Below, one piece after another: positions 34,288-43,898 of a stretch of 64,000 nucleotides of DNA (position 1 is its first letter; the number at the start of each line of letters is the position of its first letter). The notes under the pieces were generated by a model. The model had not been told where the DNA came from. It saw nothing but the letters and a program-made list of their open reading frames with translations, and did not search any database. Both the position numbers and the translations under genes were made by a program. Origin of the DNA: Leptospiraceae bacterium (GTDB lineage Bacteria > Spirochaetota > Leptospiria > Leptospirales > Leptospiraceae); the NCBI GenBank assembly GCA_016708435.1, contig JADJFV010000033.1:62001-126000 (forward strand), written 5' to 3'.

Positions 34288-37200
34288 ATGCCACAAAGTA
34301 AAGATATCTCCTCCGTATTAATCATTGGTTCCGGTCCGATAGTTATCGGGCAGGCTTGCGAGTTCGATTACTCTGGAACTCAAGCAGCAAAAGCACTCAA
34401 AGAAAAAGGTCTTCGGACAATTTTGGTGAATTCAAATCCAGCTACCATCATGACCGACCCGATGCTTGCAGATGCAACTTACATTGAACCACTTACCGTT
34501 TCGGTTCTCACAAAAATTATTGAGAAAGAAAAACCTGATGCTGTTCTTCCTACTGTCGGTGGACAAACTGCACTCAATTTGGCAATGAATTTAGTCAAAG
34601 AAGGAATTCTGGAACGTTATGGGGTAAAGCTCATAGGAGCTCAAGCAGAGGCAATTAAAAAAGCAGAGGATAGAGACTTATTTAAAAAAGTAATGCTCTC
34701 TATCGGAATGAATGTCCCTAAGTCAGGTCTTGCTACCAATATGGAAGAGGCAAGAAAAATAAAAGATCAAGTGGGGATACCATTGATTGTCCGCCCAGCC
34801 TTTACTCTCGCAGGAACAGGCGGTGGGCATTGTCCAAGAGAAGAAGATTTCGAAGAAGTGGCAATGAAAGGGTTAAATGCTTCTCCTATCAGTCAGATAT
34901 TAATTGAAGAGTCTGTAATCGGTTGGAAAGAATACGAATTAGAGGTTATGCGAGATACGGCGGATAACGTTGTAATTATTTGCTCTATCGAAAACATTGA
35001 TCCAATGGGAGTTCATACGGGAGATTCCATTACAGTCGCTCCACAACAAACGTTATCCGATAAAGAATATCAATCCATGCGAGATATGGCTCTCAAAATT
35101 ATTCGAGAGATTGGAGTTGAGACAGGTGGGTCTAATATACAGTTTGCGGTAAATCCGAAGAATGGGGATGTAATTGTAATTGAAATGAATCCGCGGGTTT
35201 CTCGTTCATCCGCTCTTGCCTCTAAGGCGACAGGTTTTCCAATTGCTAAAATTGCTGCTCTACTTGCCATTGGTTATACACTAGATGAAATCAAGAACGA
35301 CATAACGCGTGTTACCCCCGCAAGTTTTGAACCTTCTATTGATTATGTTGTTACAAAAATTCCACGTTTTGCATTTGAAAAATTTCCCGGCGCAGATAGC
35401 ACACTTGGAGTTCAAATGAAAGCGGTTGGTGAATCTATGGCGATTGGACGAACCTTTAAAGAAAGCTTTCAAAAGGCTCTCCGCTCTTTAGAAAATGATA
35501 GACTTGGTTTTGGTTCAGATGGTTATCTAAAAGAACTCATCGAATTACATAAAATACCCGCTTCTGAGAAAAAAGCATTTATAACTAAAGCAATTAAAAT
35601 TCCTACAGACAAACGAATCTTCAATTTAAAGTTAGCGTTTAACGCCGGTTTTACAGTAGAAGAAATTGCAACCATCACTGGAATGGAGCCATGGTTCCTA
35701 CGGCAAATGGAAGATATCCACAAGGTAGAATTTGAGTTTATTGAAAAAGGATTTGCCGTTATCCGCAAGATGAAACAATTTGGTTTTTCCAATCGACAAC
35801 TTGCTTATCTTTCTTCTAAAGCAGAGATTGATTCTATTTTAGAATCTGAGTCTATTGTAAGTAAAATTAAATCCAAAGTAAATTCAATCCTCGTTAAAAA
35901 AGAAAAAGAAGTAGAAGACTATTTAATCAAAGAAAAAATCTTTCCTGTCTACAAAAGAATTGATACCTGTGCGGGAGAATTTGAAGCATATACTCCTTAC
36001 TTCTATTCAACCTATGATACCGAAGATGAATCCAATGTAACCGATGCAAAATCTGTTATGATTCTTGGTGGTGGTCCAAATCGAATTGGTCAGGGTATTG
36101 AATTTGACTATTGTTGTTGTCATGCTTCGTATGCACTCCAAGATATGGGTGTTGAATCTATCATGGTAAATTCTAATCCTGAAACTGTATCGACTGATTA
36201 TGATACTTCGGATAGACTTTATTTTGAGCCACTTTGTCTTGAAGACGTAATGAACATTTACCGCAATGAAAAACCGGTAGGCGTTATCGTTCAGTTCGGG
36301 GGGCAAACACCACTTAAGCTCGCAAATGAATTAGAAAAACGAGGCGTTCCTATTCTTGGAACAAGTCCTGATTCGATTGATCGTGCAGAAGATAGAAAAA
36401 GATTCGTAGAAGTTTTACAAAAACTAAATCTCAAACAACCTGCAAACGGTATGGCATCAAGAAGAGAAGATGCACGTAAAATTGCAAAAGAAATTTCTTA
36501 TCCTGTCTTAGTTCGTCCTAGTTATGTTTTGGGTGGTCGAGCAATGGCAATCATCAACGATGAAGCCGGTCTTGATAAATACATGGATGAGGCTGAGGAA
36601 ATTTCAGAAGAAAGACCAATTTTAATTGATTCCTTCTTAGACAGTGCCGTGGAAGTAGATGTGGATGCGTTATCCGACGCAGAGACTGTATTTATCGCAG
36701 GAATCATGGAGCATATCGAAGAAGCGGGAGTGCATAGTGGGGATTCGGCTTGTATGCTTCCACCGCAAAATATTTCCGAGAAAATGCTTATTGAGATAAA
36801 AGCGGCTACTCGTAAATTGGCGCTTGAGCTTGGAGTAAAGGGACTTATTAACATTCAGTTTGCAATCAAAGAAGAAACTCTTTATATTTTAGAAGTAAAC
36901 CCAAGAGCATCTAGAACAGTTCCTTTTGTTTCTAAAGCGATTGGAATTCCGATTGTAAAGTATGCTACAATGATTATGCTCGGAAAAAAACTAAAAGATT
37001 TAATTCCAGCAGATGAGTATTCAGTTAAGTTAGTCAATGTAAAAGAAGCTGTTCTTCCATTTAATAAATTTCCAGGCGTAGATACAATTCTCGGTCCTGA
37101 AATGAGATCTACCGGAGAAGTAATGGGAATTGCCGCTACTGCCGGTGAAGCTTATTTGAAAGCACAAATCATGGCAGGGGAAGAGACTCCTAAAGGTGGA

Positions 37201-37593
37201 ACGATTTTTGTAAGTATCAATGATAAGACTAAGCAAGATTTGCTTCCTTATATCGTTAAGCTTTCGAAGTTAGGCTACAACCTAATAGCCACTAAAGGAA
37301 CTCATAAGCTTTTGTCGGATAACGGTGTTATGTCGCTCGTGATCAACAAACTTCATGAAGGTTTTCCGAATGTTGTGGATTATATCAAAGATAAGAAGAT
37401 TAATCTAATCATCAATACTCCTCTCAGTCGGGTAACTAGAGACGATGCGTTTGCCATTAGACAAGCAGCGATCAAATATCGAGTGCCATGTTTGACTACT
37501 GCGGAAGCAGCAAGAGCGCTAGTTGATGGGCTCGTTGAGATGGGAAATAAAGGCTTTAGCATTCGATCTCTGCAAGAGATTCATAAAAAGTAG
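34288..37593 (+). CDS. carB: Carbamoyl-phosphate synthase large subunit
   Basis: The product is 1101 residues, near the usual 1070-1100. Two ATP-grasp synthetase halves start at SSVLIIGSGPIVIGQACEFDYSGTQA and KSVMILGGGPNRIGQGIEFDYCC. The duplicated EMNPR/EVNPRASRT metal-binding motifs and SRSSALASKATGFP are present, and a C-terminal MGS-like allosteric domain (about 960-1090) follows. With CarA it makes carbamoyl phosphate for pyrimidines and arginine. carA is not in the window, so the subunits are unlinked or distant. No clear ribosome site precedes the ATG. Confidence 0.97.
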   Translation: MPQSKDISSVLIIGSGPIVIGQACEFDYSGTQAAKALKEKGLRTILVNSNPATIMTDPMLADATYIEPLTVSVLTKIIEKEKPDAVLPTVGGQTALNLAMNLVKEGILERYGVKLIGAQAEAIKKAEDRDLFKKVMLSIGMNVPKSGLATNMEEARKIKDQVGIPLIVRPAFTLAGTGGGHCPREEDFEEVAMKGLNASPISQILIEESVIGWKEYELEVMRDTADNVVIICSIENIDPMGVHTGDSITVAPQQTLSDKEYQSMRDMALKIIREIGVETGGSNIQFAVNPKNGDVIVIEMNPRVSRSSALASKATGFPIAKIAALLAIGYTLDEIKNDITRVTPASFEPSIDYVVTKIPRFAFEKFPGADSTLGVQMKAVGESMAIGRTFKESFQKALRSLENDRLGFGSDGYLKELIELHKIPASEKKAFITKAIKIPTDKRIFNLKLAFNAGFTVEEIATITGMEPWFLRQMEDIHKVEFEFIEKGFAVIRKMKQFGFSNRQLAYLSSKAEIDSILESESIVSKIKSKVNSILVKKEKEVEDYLIKEKIFPVYKRIDTCAGEFEAYTPYFYSTYDTEDESNVTDAKSVMILGGGPNRIGQGIEFDYCCCHASYALQDMGVESIMVNSNPETVSTDYDTSDRLYFEPLCLEDVMNIYRNEKPVGVIVQFGGQTPLKLANELEKRGVPILGTSPDSIDRAEDRKRFVEVLQKLNLKQPANGMASRREDARKIAKEISYPVLVRPSYVLGGRAMAIINDEAGLDKYMDEAEEISEERPILIDSFLDSAVEVDVDALSDAETVFIAGIMEHIEEAGVHSGDSACMLPPQNISEKMLIEIKAATRKLALELGVKGLINIQFAIKEETLYILEVNPRASRTVPFVSKAIGIPIVKYATMIMLGKKLKDLIPADEYSVKLVNVKEAVLPFNKFPGVDTILGPEMRSTGEVMGIAATAGEAYLKAQIMAGEETPKGGTIFVSINDKTKQDLLPYIVKLSKLGYNLIATKGTHKLLSDNGVMSLVINKLHEGFPNVVDYIKDKKINLIINTPLSRVTRDDAFAIRQAAIKYRVPCLTTAEAARALVDGLVEMGNKGFSIRSLQEIHKK

Positions 37594-37601
37594 AATACTT
37601 T

Positions 37602-37660
37602 GCCACAGAGACAAACAATGTTTGTTGAGACAAGGGAAAATTTAGACACGAAGGGCTGAA
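37602..37660. repeat. Extragenic CCACAGAGAC / TTTAGACACGAAGG string
   Basis: This low-information extragenic sequence after carB resembles the CACAGAGAC...AGACACGAAG pattern found between genes in many bacteria. It includes a short stem (ACAAACA with TGTTTGT). No gene is present in the 161-base gap between the convergent carB and cysT. Confidence 0.35.
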
Positions 37661-37754
37661 GGAAAGAATGATTTTTGTAATCTGCTCAAGTGGTCTTCAT
37701 GTCCTGCCTGGTGAAAAATCTTAATTCCACCGATTGAGGTCTGAGTGGCAGAAA

Positions 37755-38582
37755 TTACGCCTTATGTCTGTTAGCCGCCCACCATTGGACAAGGTTGATA
37801 GAAAAAAATAGCACAAAAGAAATTACAAGTGTAGACACTGCAAGCGCAGTCGCTCCTACATAATCATACTGTTCTAGCTTTGTGAGAATCAGCAAAGGAG
37901 TAATTTCACTTACCATAGGCATATTTCCTGAAATAAAAACTACAGAGCCATATTCGCCTAATCCACGCGCAAACGCTAAAATAAATCCGCTGATTAGAGC
38001 AGGCAAGATAGTTGGGAAAATTACTTTGAAAAAGGTTTGCAGCCTGTTAGCCCCGAGACTTGCAGCGGCTTCTTCTACTTCTTTGTCTAATTCTTCTATC
38101 ACAGGCTGAACGGAGCGAACGATAAACGGTAGACCTATAAAAACTAACGCAACAAAAATTCCAGCCGGTTTATACGCGATGAAAATTCCAGCAGGCTCTA
38201 AGAATCTACCAAACCAACCATTCTTAGAATAAATAGTTGCCAGTGTAATTCCGGCTACAGCAGTTGGAAGGGCAAATGGCAAATCAATGAGTGCATCTAC
38301 AATTTTTTTCCCAAAGAAATTATAGCGAACTAAAACCCAAGCAATCAGAAGACCAAAAACAGCATTCGTCAGAGCCGCAAGAAAAGAAGCTCCAAAGCTA
38401 AGTTTATAAGAAGCAATTACTCGGGGCTCAGTTATTACACTCCAAAATTCAGCGAAGCTTAAAGAAGAAGTTTTTATAAAAAGTCCAGCAATGGGGATAA
38501 TTACAATTATGCTGAGATAAAAAACTGTGTATCCGAGTGAAATTCCAAAGCCGGGTAGTATACTTTTTTTCTTTCCGAACAT
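37755..38582 (-). CDS. cysT: Sulfate ABC transporter permease CysT
   Basis: The product is 275 residues with six membrane segments. It begins with the CysT-type ILPGFGISLGYTVFYLSIIVIIPIAGL and carries the permease EAA loop (EEAAASLGANRLQTFFKVIFPTILPALISG) and FARGLGEYGSVVFISGN. It forms the membrane channel with CysW and is driven by CysA. It is the last gene of the minus-strand set cysW-cysA-cysT, 20 bases after cysA. Confidence 0.93.
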   Translation of the reverse strand: MFGKKKSILPGFGISLGYTVFYLSIIVIIPIAGLFIKTSSLSFAEFWSVITEPRVIASYKLSFGASFLAALTNAVFGLLIAWVLVRYNFFGKKIVDALIDLPFALPTAVAGITLATIYSKNGWFGRFLEPAGIFIAYKPAGIFVALVFIGLPFIVRSVQPVIEELDKEVEEAAASLGANRLQTFFKVIFPTILPALISGFILAFARGLGEYGSVVFISGNMPMVSEITPLLILTKLEQYDYVGATALAVSTLVISFVLFFSINLVQWWAANRHKA

Positions 38583-38602
38583 ATTTACTTTTCCTTTTAA
38601 TT

Positions 38603-39679
38603 TTAGATTGCGTAATCTTGCGATTCATCGAAGAAGATTCTGGTCTCTTTGGGGCTAACAAAGACTTTGTCCGCTTTCTTTATTCCCAATTCTTTATAAC
38701 GTTGCATTGGAATTTCTACGAGTATAGGTTGATTGAACTCGTCTAATAATTCAACTCTCACAAGGGAGCCTGCTGGACTGATATGCTCTATCACCGCACT
38801 TGAAATTGTGTCAGCCTGTTTTGTGCGATGAATATCAAAATGATAAGGACGAATATAAATAAAGGCTTTGTTATTGTCTGACTTAGCTTCGCCTTTATGT
38901 TCTAACTCTTTGTCGCCTACGAACAATTTGCCGCCCTCGACTCTTCCGTGAAATAGATTTACATTTCCAATGAAATTGTAAACAAACGGAGTAGCCGGAT
39001 TTGTATACACTTCTTCTGGAGTTCCAACTTGTTCAATTTTTCCTTGATTCATAACAACTACTCTATCAGCAACTTCAAGTGCCTCTTCTTGATCGTGTGT
39101 TACAAATACACTTGTTACATGAATTTCATCATGAAGTCTTCTGAGCCATCGTCTGAGTTCTTTTCTTACTTGAGCGTCTAACGCACCAAATGGTTCATCT
39201 AAAAGAAGGACTTGTGGCTCAACAGCTAAGGCTCGTGCGAGTGCGACTCTTTGTCTTTGACCACCGGAAAGTTGTGATGGGAATCTATCATGTAGCAATT
39301 CTAATTTTACAAGTTTCAAAAGACTCTCTACCCGATCTTTAATTTCAGATTTAGAAGGACGCACGCTTCTAGGGCGAACTTTAAGTCCGAAGGCAACATT
39401 TTCAAACACAGTCATATGTTTAAATAGAGCATAGTGTTGAAAAACGAATCCAACTTTTCTTTCACTTACATGTTTCTTAACAGTATCCTCTCCTGAAAAA
39501 AGGATCGAGCCGGAGTCTGGATGTTCAAGACCGGATATTATCCGGAGTAATGTTGTTTTGCCGCAACCGGAAGGACCGAGTAACGCAACAAGCTCTCCAG
39601 CTTCAATTTTTAAATTTAAACCTTTGATGGCATGAAACTTTCCAAAATGCTTATTGATATTTTGAATTTCTATACTCAT
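38603..39679 (-). CDS. cysA: Sulfate ABC transporter ATPase CysA
   Basis: The product is 358 residues. It has Walker A GPSGCGKTT, the signature LSGGQRQRVALARALA, Walker B VLLLDEPFGALD, the H-loop VFVTHDQEEA, and a C-terminal TOBE-type domain (about 240-355, IYIRPYHFDI). It energises sulfate/thiosulfate import. Its start overlaps the cysW stop by four bases (ATGA), so it is translationally coupled. Confidence 0.95.
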   Translation of the reverse strand: MSIEIQNINKHFGKFHAIKGLNLKIEAGELVALLGPSGCGKTTLLRIISGLEHPDSGSILFSGEDTVKKHVSERKVGFVFQHYALFKHMTVFENVAFGLKVRPRSVRPSKSEIKDRVESLLKLVKLELLHDRFPSQLSGGQRQRVALARALAVEPQVLLLDEPFGALDAQVRKELRRWLRRLHDEIHVTSVFVTHDQEEALEVADRVVVMNQGKIEQVGTPEEVYTNPATPFVYNFIGNVNLFHGRVEGGKLFVGDKELEHKGEAKSDNNKAFIYIRPYHFDIHRTKQADTISSAVIEHISPAGSLVRVELLDEFNQPILVEIPMQRYKELGIKKADKVFVSPKETRIFFDESQDYAI

Positions 39680-40545
39680 GATTTATCACCTTTATGACTG
39701 AAGTAATTTATAATTTCTTTTATGATTAAAGTTGCGATAGCGGCTAATGTTAAAATTGAAGCTACGGCAAATGCACCAACATAGTTATACTCGTTATATA
39801 AAATTTCTACATGCAATGGGATAGTGTTCGTTAGCCCCCGAATATGTCCGGATACGACAGATACAGCACCAAATTCTCCCATCGCTCTTGCATTGCAAAG
39901 AATTACTCCATACAAAATTCCCCATTTGATATTTGGTAATGTTACTTTCCAGAAAGTTTGCCAACCACTTGCGCCGAGGATGATTGCCGCTTCCTCTTCC
40001 TCTGAGCCAAGGGATTGCATAATTGGTATTAGCTCCCGTGCGATGAATGGGAACGTTACGAAGATAGTTACAAGCACAATTCCGGGTGTTGCAAAAATAA
40101 CTTTGATATCATGATTGTATAAGTATTCTCCGAAGTAGCCTTGCGTTCCAAAGATAAGAACATAAATCATTCCTGAAATGATTGGTGAGACTGAGAAGGG
40201 AATGTCAATTAAAGAAATTAACAAACTCCTTCCAGTAAATTCAAACCGTGCGATTGCCCAAGAGGCAGCCACTCCAAAAATTAAATTCAGAGGCACTGTA
40301 AAAAGCACTGCAATCAATGTAAGCTTCATTGCGGAAACTGCCATTGGGTCAGTGATACTTTCCAAATATACTTCATATCCTTTTTCAAATGCGTAAATGA
40401 AGATCGAGAACATAGGAACAACCAAAACAATCAGTATAAAGAGCAGTGCAATGGATGTTAAAATAAATTTTACAAAAAAAGATTCAGAGGTATTTAAATT
40501 GTTTTTCATTTTCTTACGCCGAGTTTTTTCTTTCCAAGCCTGCAT
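39676..40545 (-). CDS. cysW: Sulfate ABC transporter permease CysW
   Basis: The product is 289 residues with six membrane segments and close CysW landmarks: SVSPIISGMIYVLIFG, IFVTFPFIARELIPIMQSLGSEEEEAAIILGASGWQTFWKVTLPNIKWGILYG and NARAMGEFGAVSVVSG. It pairs with CysT. The first ATG has GGA seven bases upstream; a second ATG 36 bases later would also give a full protein. It is divergent from sbp across a 184-base spacer that should hold promoters for both. Confidence 0.93.
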   Translation of the reverse strand: MQAWKEKTRRKKMKNNLNTSESFFVKFILTSIALLFILIVLVVPMFSIFIYAFEKGYEVYLESITDPMAVSAMKLTLIAVLFTVPLNLIFGVAASWAIARFEFTGRSLLISLIDIPFSVSPIISGMIYVLIFGTQGYFGEYLYNHDIKVIFATPGIVLVTIFVTFPFIARELIPIMQSLGSEEEEAAIILGASGWQTFWKVTLPNIKWGILYGVILCNARAMGEFGAVSVVSGHIRGLTNTIPLHVEILYNEYNYVGAFAVASILTLAAIATLIIKEIINYFSHKGDKS

Positions 40546-40729
40546 ACCATATCCAATATATTAAACTTTTTGTCAAATATATTACGCGACATTGTGTCGT
40601 TTTAGGGAAACTAGGGAAGAATTTCATGTGAAAGTATTCAAGAATTGAATATCTAGGCATAATTTATTGGATAGGAAAATTACCCTTCCTATTTTATTTG
40701 GTTAATAACTCACGAACGAGAGGGTGAAT

Positions 40730-41734
40730 ATGAAACAAAAAATGAAGGTATTTTTAATTGTTAGTTTTCTTTTCGCAATACAAGCATTATCCGCTAAGGA
40801 TTCTATTTTAAATGTATCGTATGATCCGACAAGAGAATTTTATAAGGCTTACAACGAGTTATTTGCAAAGCATTGGAAAACAAAATCAGGAAAAGAAATT
40901 GAAGTCAATCAATCTCATGGTGGTTCAGGTAAGCAAGCTCGCTCGGTGATTGATGGACTTGAGGCAGATGTAGTAACACTTGCGCTTGCTTATGATATAG
41001 ATTCCATTTCTGAAAAAGCCAAAAGACTTCCTGCTGATTGGCAAAGGCGGCTAACACACAATAGCTCTCCCTATACATCGACTATCGTATTTCTAATCAG
41101 AAAGGGCAATCCTAAAGGTATTAAAGATTGGAATGATCTAATTAAGCCGGGAGTGTAGGTAATAACGCCTAACCCCAAAACGAGTGGTGGTGCGAGATGG
41201 AATTATATGGCAGCCTGGGGATATGCGCTTAAAGCAAATAAGAATGACGAAGAGAAAGCCAAACAGTTCGTAACCGCTCTTTATAAAAACGTAAAAGTAT
41301 TAGACTCAGGTGCAAGAGGAGCAACGACTACGTTTGTAAATCGTAAAATCGGTGATGTTCTAATCAATTGGGAAAATGAAGCGTATCTTTCTTTGAAAGA
41401 AGCAGATCCAAAAGACCCGGTAGAGATTATTGTTCCATCTACAAGCATTTATGCTGAGCCTCCTGTTGCTCTCGTTGATTCTAATGTTGACAAACATAAG
41501 ACGAGAGAAGTATCAGAAGAGTATTTGAAATTTCTTTATTCTGTTGAAGCACAAGAATTGGCTGCCAAGAACTTTTACAGACCGACGCTTGATTCTGTTT
41601 TAAAGAAATACAAATCTACTTTCAAAGATGTAAAACTTTTTACGATTGATGAAATTGCTGGCGGATGGAAGAAAGCGCAGGAAAAGCATTTCAAAGACAA
41701 AGCCTTGTTTGATCAGATCTATTCGAACAAATAA
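40730..41734 (+). pseudogene. sbp: Periplasmic sulfate-binding protein interrupted by an in-frame amber codon
   Basis: The sequence reads as one continuous frame of 334 codons. It has a signal peptide (MKQKMKVFLIVSFLFAIQALSA) and Sbp/CysP motifs: NVSYDPTREFYKAYNELF, NQSHGGSGKQARSVIDGLEADVVTLA, ITPNPKTSGGARWNYMAAWGYA. A TAG at 41156-41158 follows PGV, directly before VITPNPK. Homologues commonly have Gln or Ser there, so one C-to-T change from CAG would explain it. No frameshift is needed. As written only a 142-residue N-terminal half is made. It should feed the cysTWA transporter. Real nonsense mutation, readthrough or sequencing error are all possible. GAGAGGG before the ATG decides the start. 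Confidence 0.88.
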
Positions 41735-41766
41735 AAAATTCTTGCAATCACAATAAATTGAATACG

Positions 41767-42504
41767 ATGACTGCTATGAAACAATTTGTCATCGTATTCC
41801 TTTTTACTTTTTCTCTTTATGCAGAGCTTTCGAAAGCGGAAAAAGACAATCTCACAAAGACAGCAGAATGGCTTGCGGCATTCGATATAAAATATTCCAA
41901 AGCATGGACTCCGCCTGATAGCAATAAGCCGGTGAAGCTAGACTGCTCCGGGACTGTTCAATATCTATACAGCAAAGCATTGAGCAAAACAATGCCACGC
42001 GATTCTTATTCGCAATACAATTTTTTCAAAGAGAAGGGCTGGTTGTTTCAGCCTCCGAAAGGTGCGGATAATAAGGTGAATACGGAAGAATTAAAAAAGC
42101 AATTAAAGTTTGGTGATTTAATCTACTGGCAGGATTCATACAATGTGCCACCCGATAGAACACCACCAGTAAGTCATGTTATGATCTATATGGGAACGGA
42201 TGTAACAGGCGTTATGCGCGTTGCAGGCTCTAATACCTGGGGCGATGGTCTAATCACGAAAGGAGGAGGACCTGATATTTATGTATTTGACCCAAATCAA
42301 AAGATTGGTTGTGTTAGAGAAGTTGAAGGAGATAAAAAGAGCAAATGCTTGCGTGATAGTGCCTTCATTGGCTTCGCACGATTTGACGCTGAAAAGCAGG
42401 TAATAGAGATTAAACCCAAAGAAGATAAAAATCCAGACATAGTAACTCCAAAGGAAAACAGTCATGATCCTCAAAAGCCAGATCCAGATGTGGAACTAAG
42501 ATGA
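41767..42504 (+). CDS. Exported NlpC/P60-type cell-wall hydrolase
   Basis: The product is 245 residues with a signal peptide (MKQFVIVFLFTFSLYAE). The NlpC/P60 cysteine-peptidase core has Cys60 in KLDCSGTVQYLY, the GDLIYWQ stretch and His137 in PVSHVMIYMG. A proline/lysine-rich tail follows from about residue 210. It probably cleaves peptidoglycan stem peptides. Two other in-frame starts (TTG nine bases earlier, ATG nine bases later) are possible; no clear ribosome site is seen. Its stop overlaps the start of the cyclase gene (ATGA), so the two are coupled. Confidence 0.82.
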   Translation: MTAMKQFVIVFLFTFSLYAELSKAEKDNLTKTAEWLAAFDIKYSKAWTPPDSNKPVKLDCSGTVQYLYSKALSKTMPRDSYSQYNFFKEKGWLFQPPKGADNKVNTEELKKQLKFGDLIYWQDSYNVPPDRTPPVSHVMIYMGTDVTGVMRVAGSNTWGDGLITKGGGPDIYVFDPNQKIGCVREVEGDKKSKCLRDSAFIGFARFDAEKQVIEIKPKEDKNPDIVTPKENSHDPQKPDPDVELR

Positions 42505-43838
42505 AACTACTAGAAAAAGTAAAAGCCAATCTCAATCGAAAATTAATGTCTTCTTCTGTTTTGAAGGTATTAGAAGAAGAAGAGTTAAATGGTGCAATCA
42601 TTGCAAATCGATTTAGATATTTGTTTTTATTTTTAATTGTTGCAGGGGCAGCAATTAATCAATTTGAAATAAAAGATTTGGAAGCACGAAATAAAGGAAT
42701 TATCATTTATGTGACAGGATTTTTTATTTATTTTGCGATTACTATTTTTCATACCCGCATTTTGACTTGTGGTAATAAAAATAAAATTCGCTTTTTTGGC
42801 TTTGTGACTGTTCTTTCTGATTTTGCTGTTTTGACAGGAATGATGTTTTCCTGGTATAAGTTGGAGAGTGCGGATAATTTTAATTATTTTCTGAAAAATC
42901 CATCCTTTATATATTTTTTGTTTCCTTTCATCTTGTCCTTAATACAAATTCGTTTGTCTTTAACGATAGTTTCCATAGTTGCGTTTCTTAGTATTCATAT
43001 TTCTTCTGTTATATATGGAATGTATTTAGGTGTTCCCTTATCAGTTGATTGGAAATTGTATATTTTAGGAGATCAAATATATACCAGTGATTTATTTCTT
43101 TCTAGACCAATAGCTTACAGCAGTTTGGCGCTAGCGATTGGCTTTTCTATTTATAGAACCATTTTTATGGTGAAAAGAATTGGAACTATCGAAGCAGAAA
43201 AAAAATCTCTTAGTAAATATTTTTCTCCTGAAATTGTCGAAGAGATTACAAAAAATCCTGAGGTGTTAAATCAAGGAAAAAGGCAAGAGGTCACGATACT
43301 CTTTCAGGATATTCGCAATTTTACAAAAATGTCAGAGGGAATGAATCCGGATGAATTGGCTGAATTCTTAAATGAATTTAGAGCAAGGATGACGAATGTA
43401 GTATTTGCAAATGGAGGAACATTAGACAAATACATTGGAGATGCAATCATGGCAACGTTCGGAACACCGAATGTTACGCCTAACGACACGGTGAATGCGG
43501 TCAATACAGGATTACAAATGTTATCCTCACTAAGCGAATGGAATATGATTCGAAAGAAACAAGGCAAAGAAGAAATACGAATTGGAATTGGTCTTCATTG
43601 TGGAGAAGTTTTTACTGGTAGTGTTGGATTTGCCGGTAGAATGGAATATACCGTTATCGGAGATGCAGTCAATACTGCTTCTCGTATAGAAAGTCTTTGT
43701 AAGCAGTTTCAAGCAGAGTTTTTGATTTCCGATGAGGTCTATCAAAAAGTTAAGAATTCGATTCAAGCAGAAACTCTTCCATTAGTTGAAGTAAAAGGAA
43801 AAGAAAAACCCTTACAGGTTTACAAAGTTATTTCCTGA
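42501..43838 (+). CDS. Membrane-bound class III adenylate/guanylate cyclase
   Basis: The product is 445 residues. About six membrane helices occupy residues 35-225. The cyclase catalytic domain (about 250-445) has FQDIRNFTKMSEG (metal-binding Asp), the second metal Asp in LDKYIGDAIMATFG, and GRMEYTVIGDAVNTASRIESL with the transition-state residues. It makes cAMP (or cGMP; the selectivity residues are not decisive by eye). The membrane part probably senses an envelope or cytoplasmic signal. Leptospira-like genomes are rich in such cyclases. It is coupled to the NlpC/P60 gene. Confidence 0.92.
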   Translation: MKLLEKVKANLNRKLMSSSVLKVLEEEELNGAIIANRFRYLFLFLIVAGAAINQFEIKDLEARNKGIIIYVTGFFIYFAITIFHTRILTCGNKNKIRFFGFVTVLSDFAVLTGMMFSWYKLESADNFNYFLKNPSFIYFLFPFILSLIQIRLSLTIVSIVAFLSIHISSVIYGMYLGVPLSVDWKLYILGDQIYTSDLFLSRPIAYSSLALAIGFSIYRTIFMVKRIGTIEAEKKSLSKYFSPEIVEEITKNPEVLNQGKRQEVTILFQDIRNFTKMSEGMNPDELAEFLNEFRARMTNVVFANGGTLDKYIGDAIMATFGTPNVTPNDTVNAVNTGLQMLSSLSEWNMIRKKQGKEEIRIGIGLHCGEVFTGSVGFAGRMEYTVIGDAVNTASRIESLCKQFQAEFLISDEVYQKVKNSIQAETLPLVEVKGKEKPLQVYKVIS

Positions 43839-43898
43839 TAAAATAATGGCAAGCACAGAGGCGATAATTAAATATTGAATAAAGGAACTGAGAATAAA

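Noticed and set aside
40724..41734. Two separate genes in the sbp region
   Set aside because: The two parts are in the same frame, separated only by one TAG, and together match one full-length binding protein.
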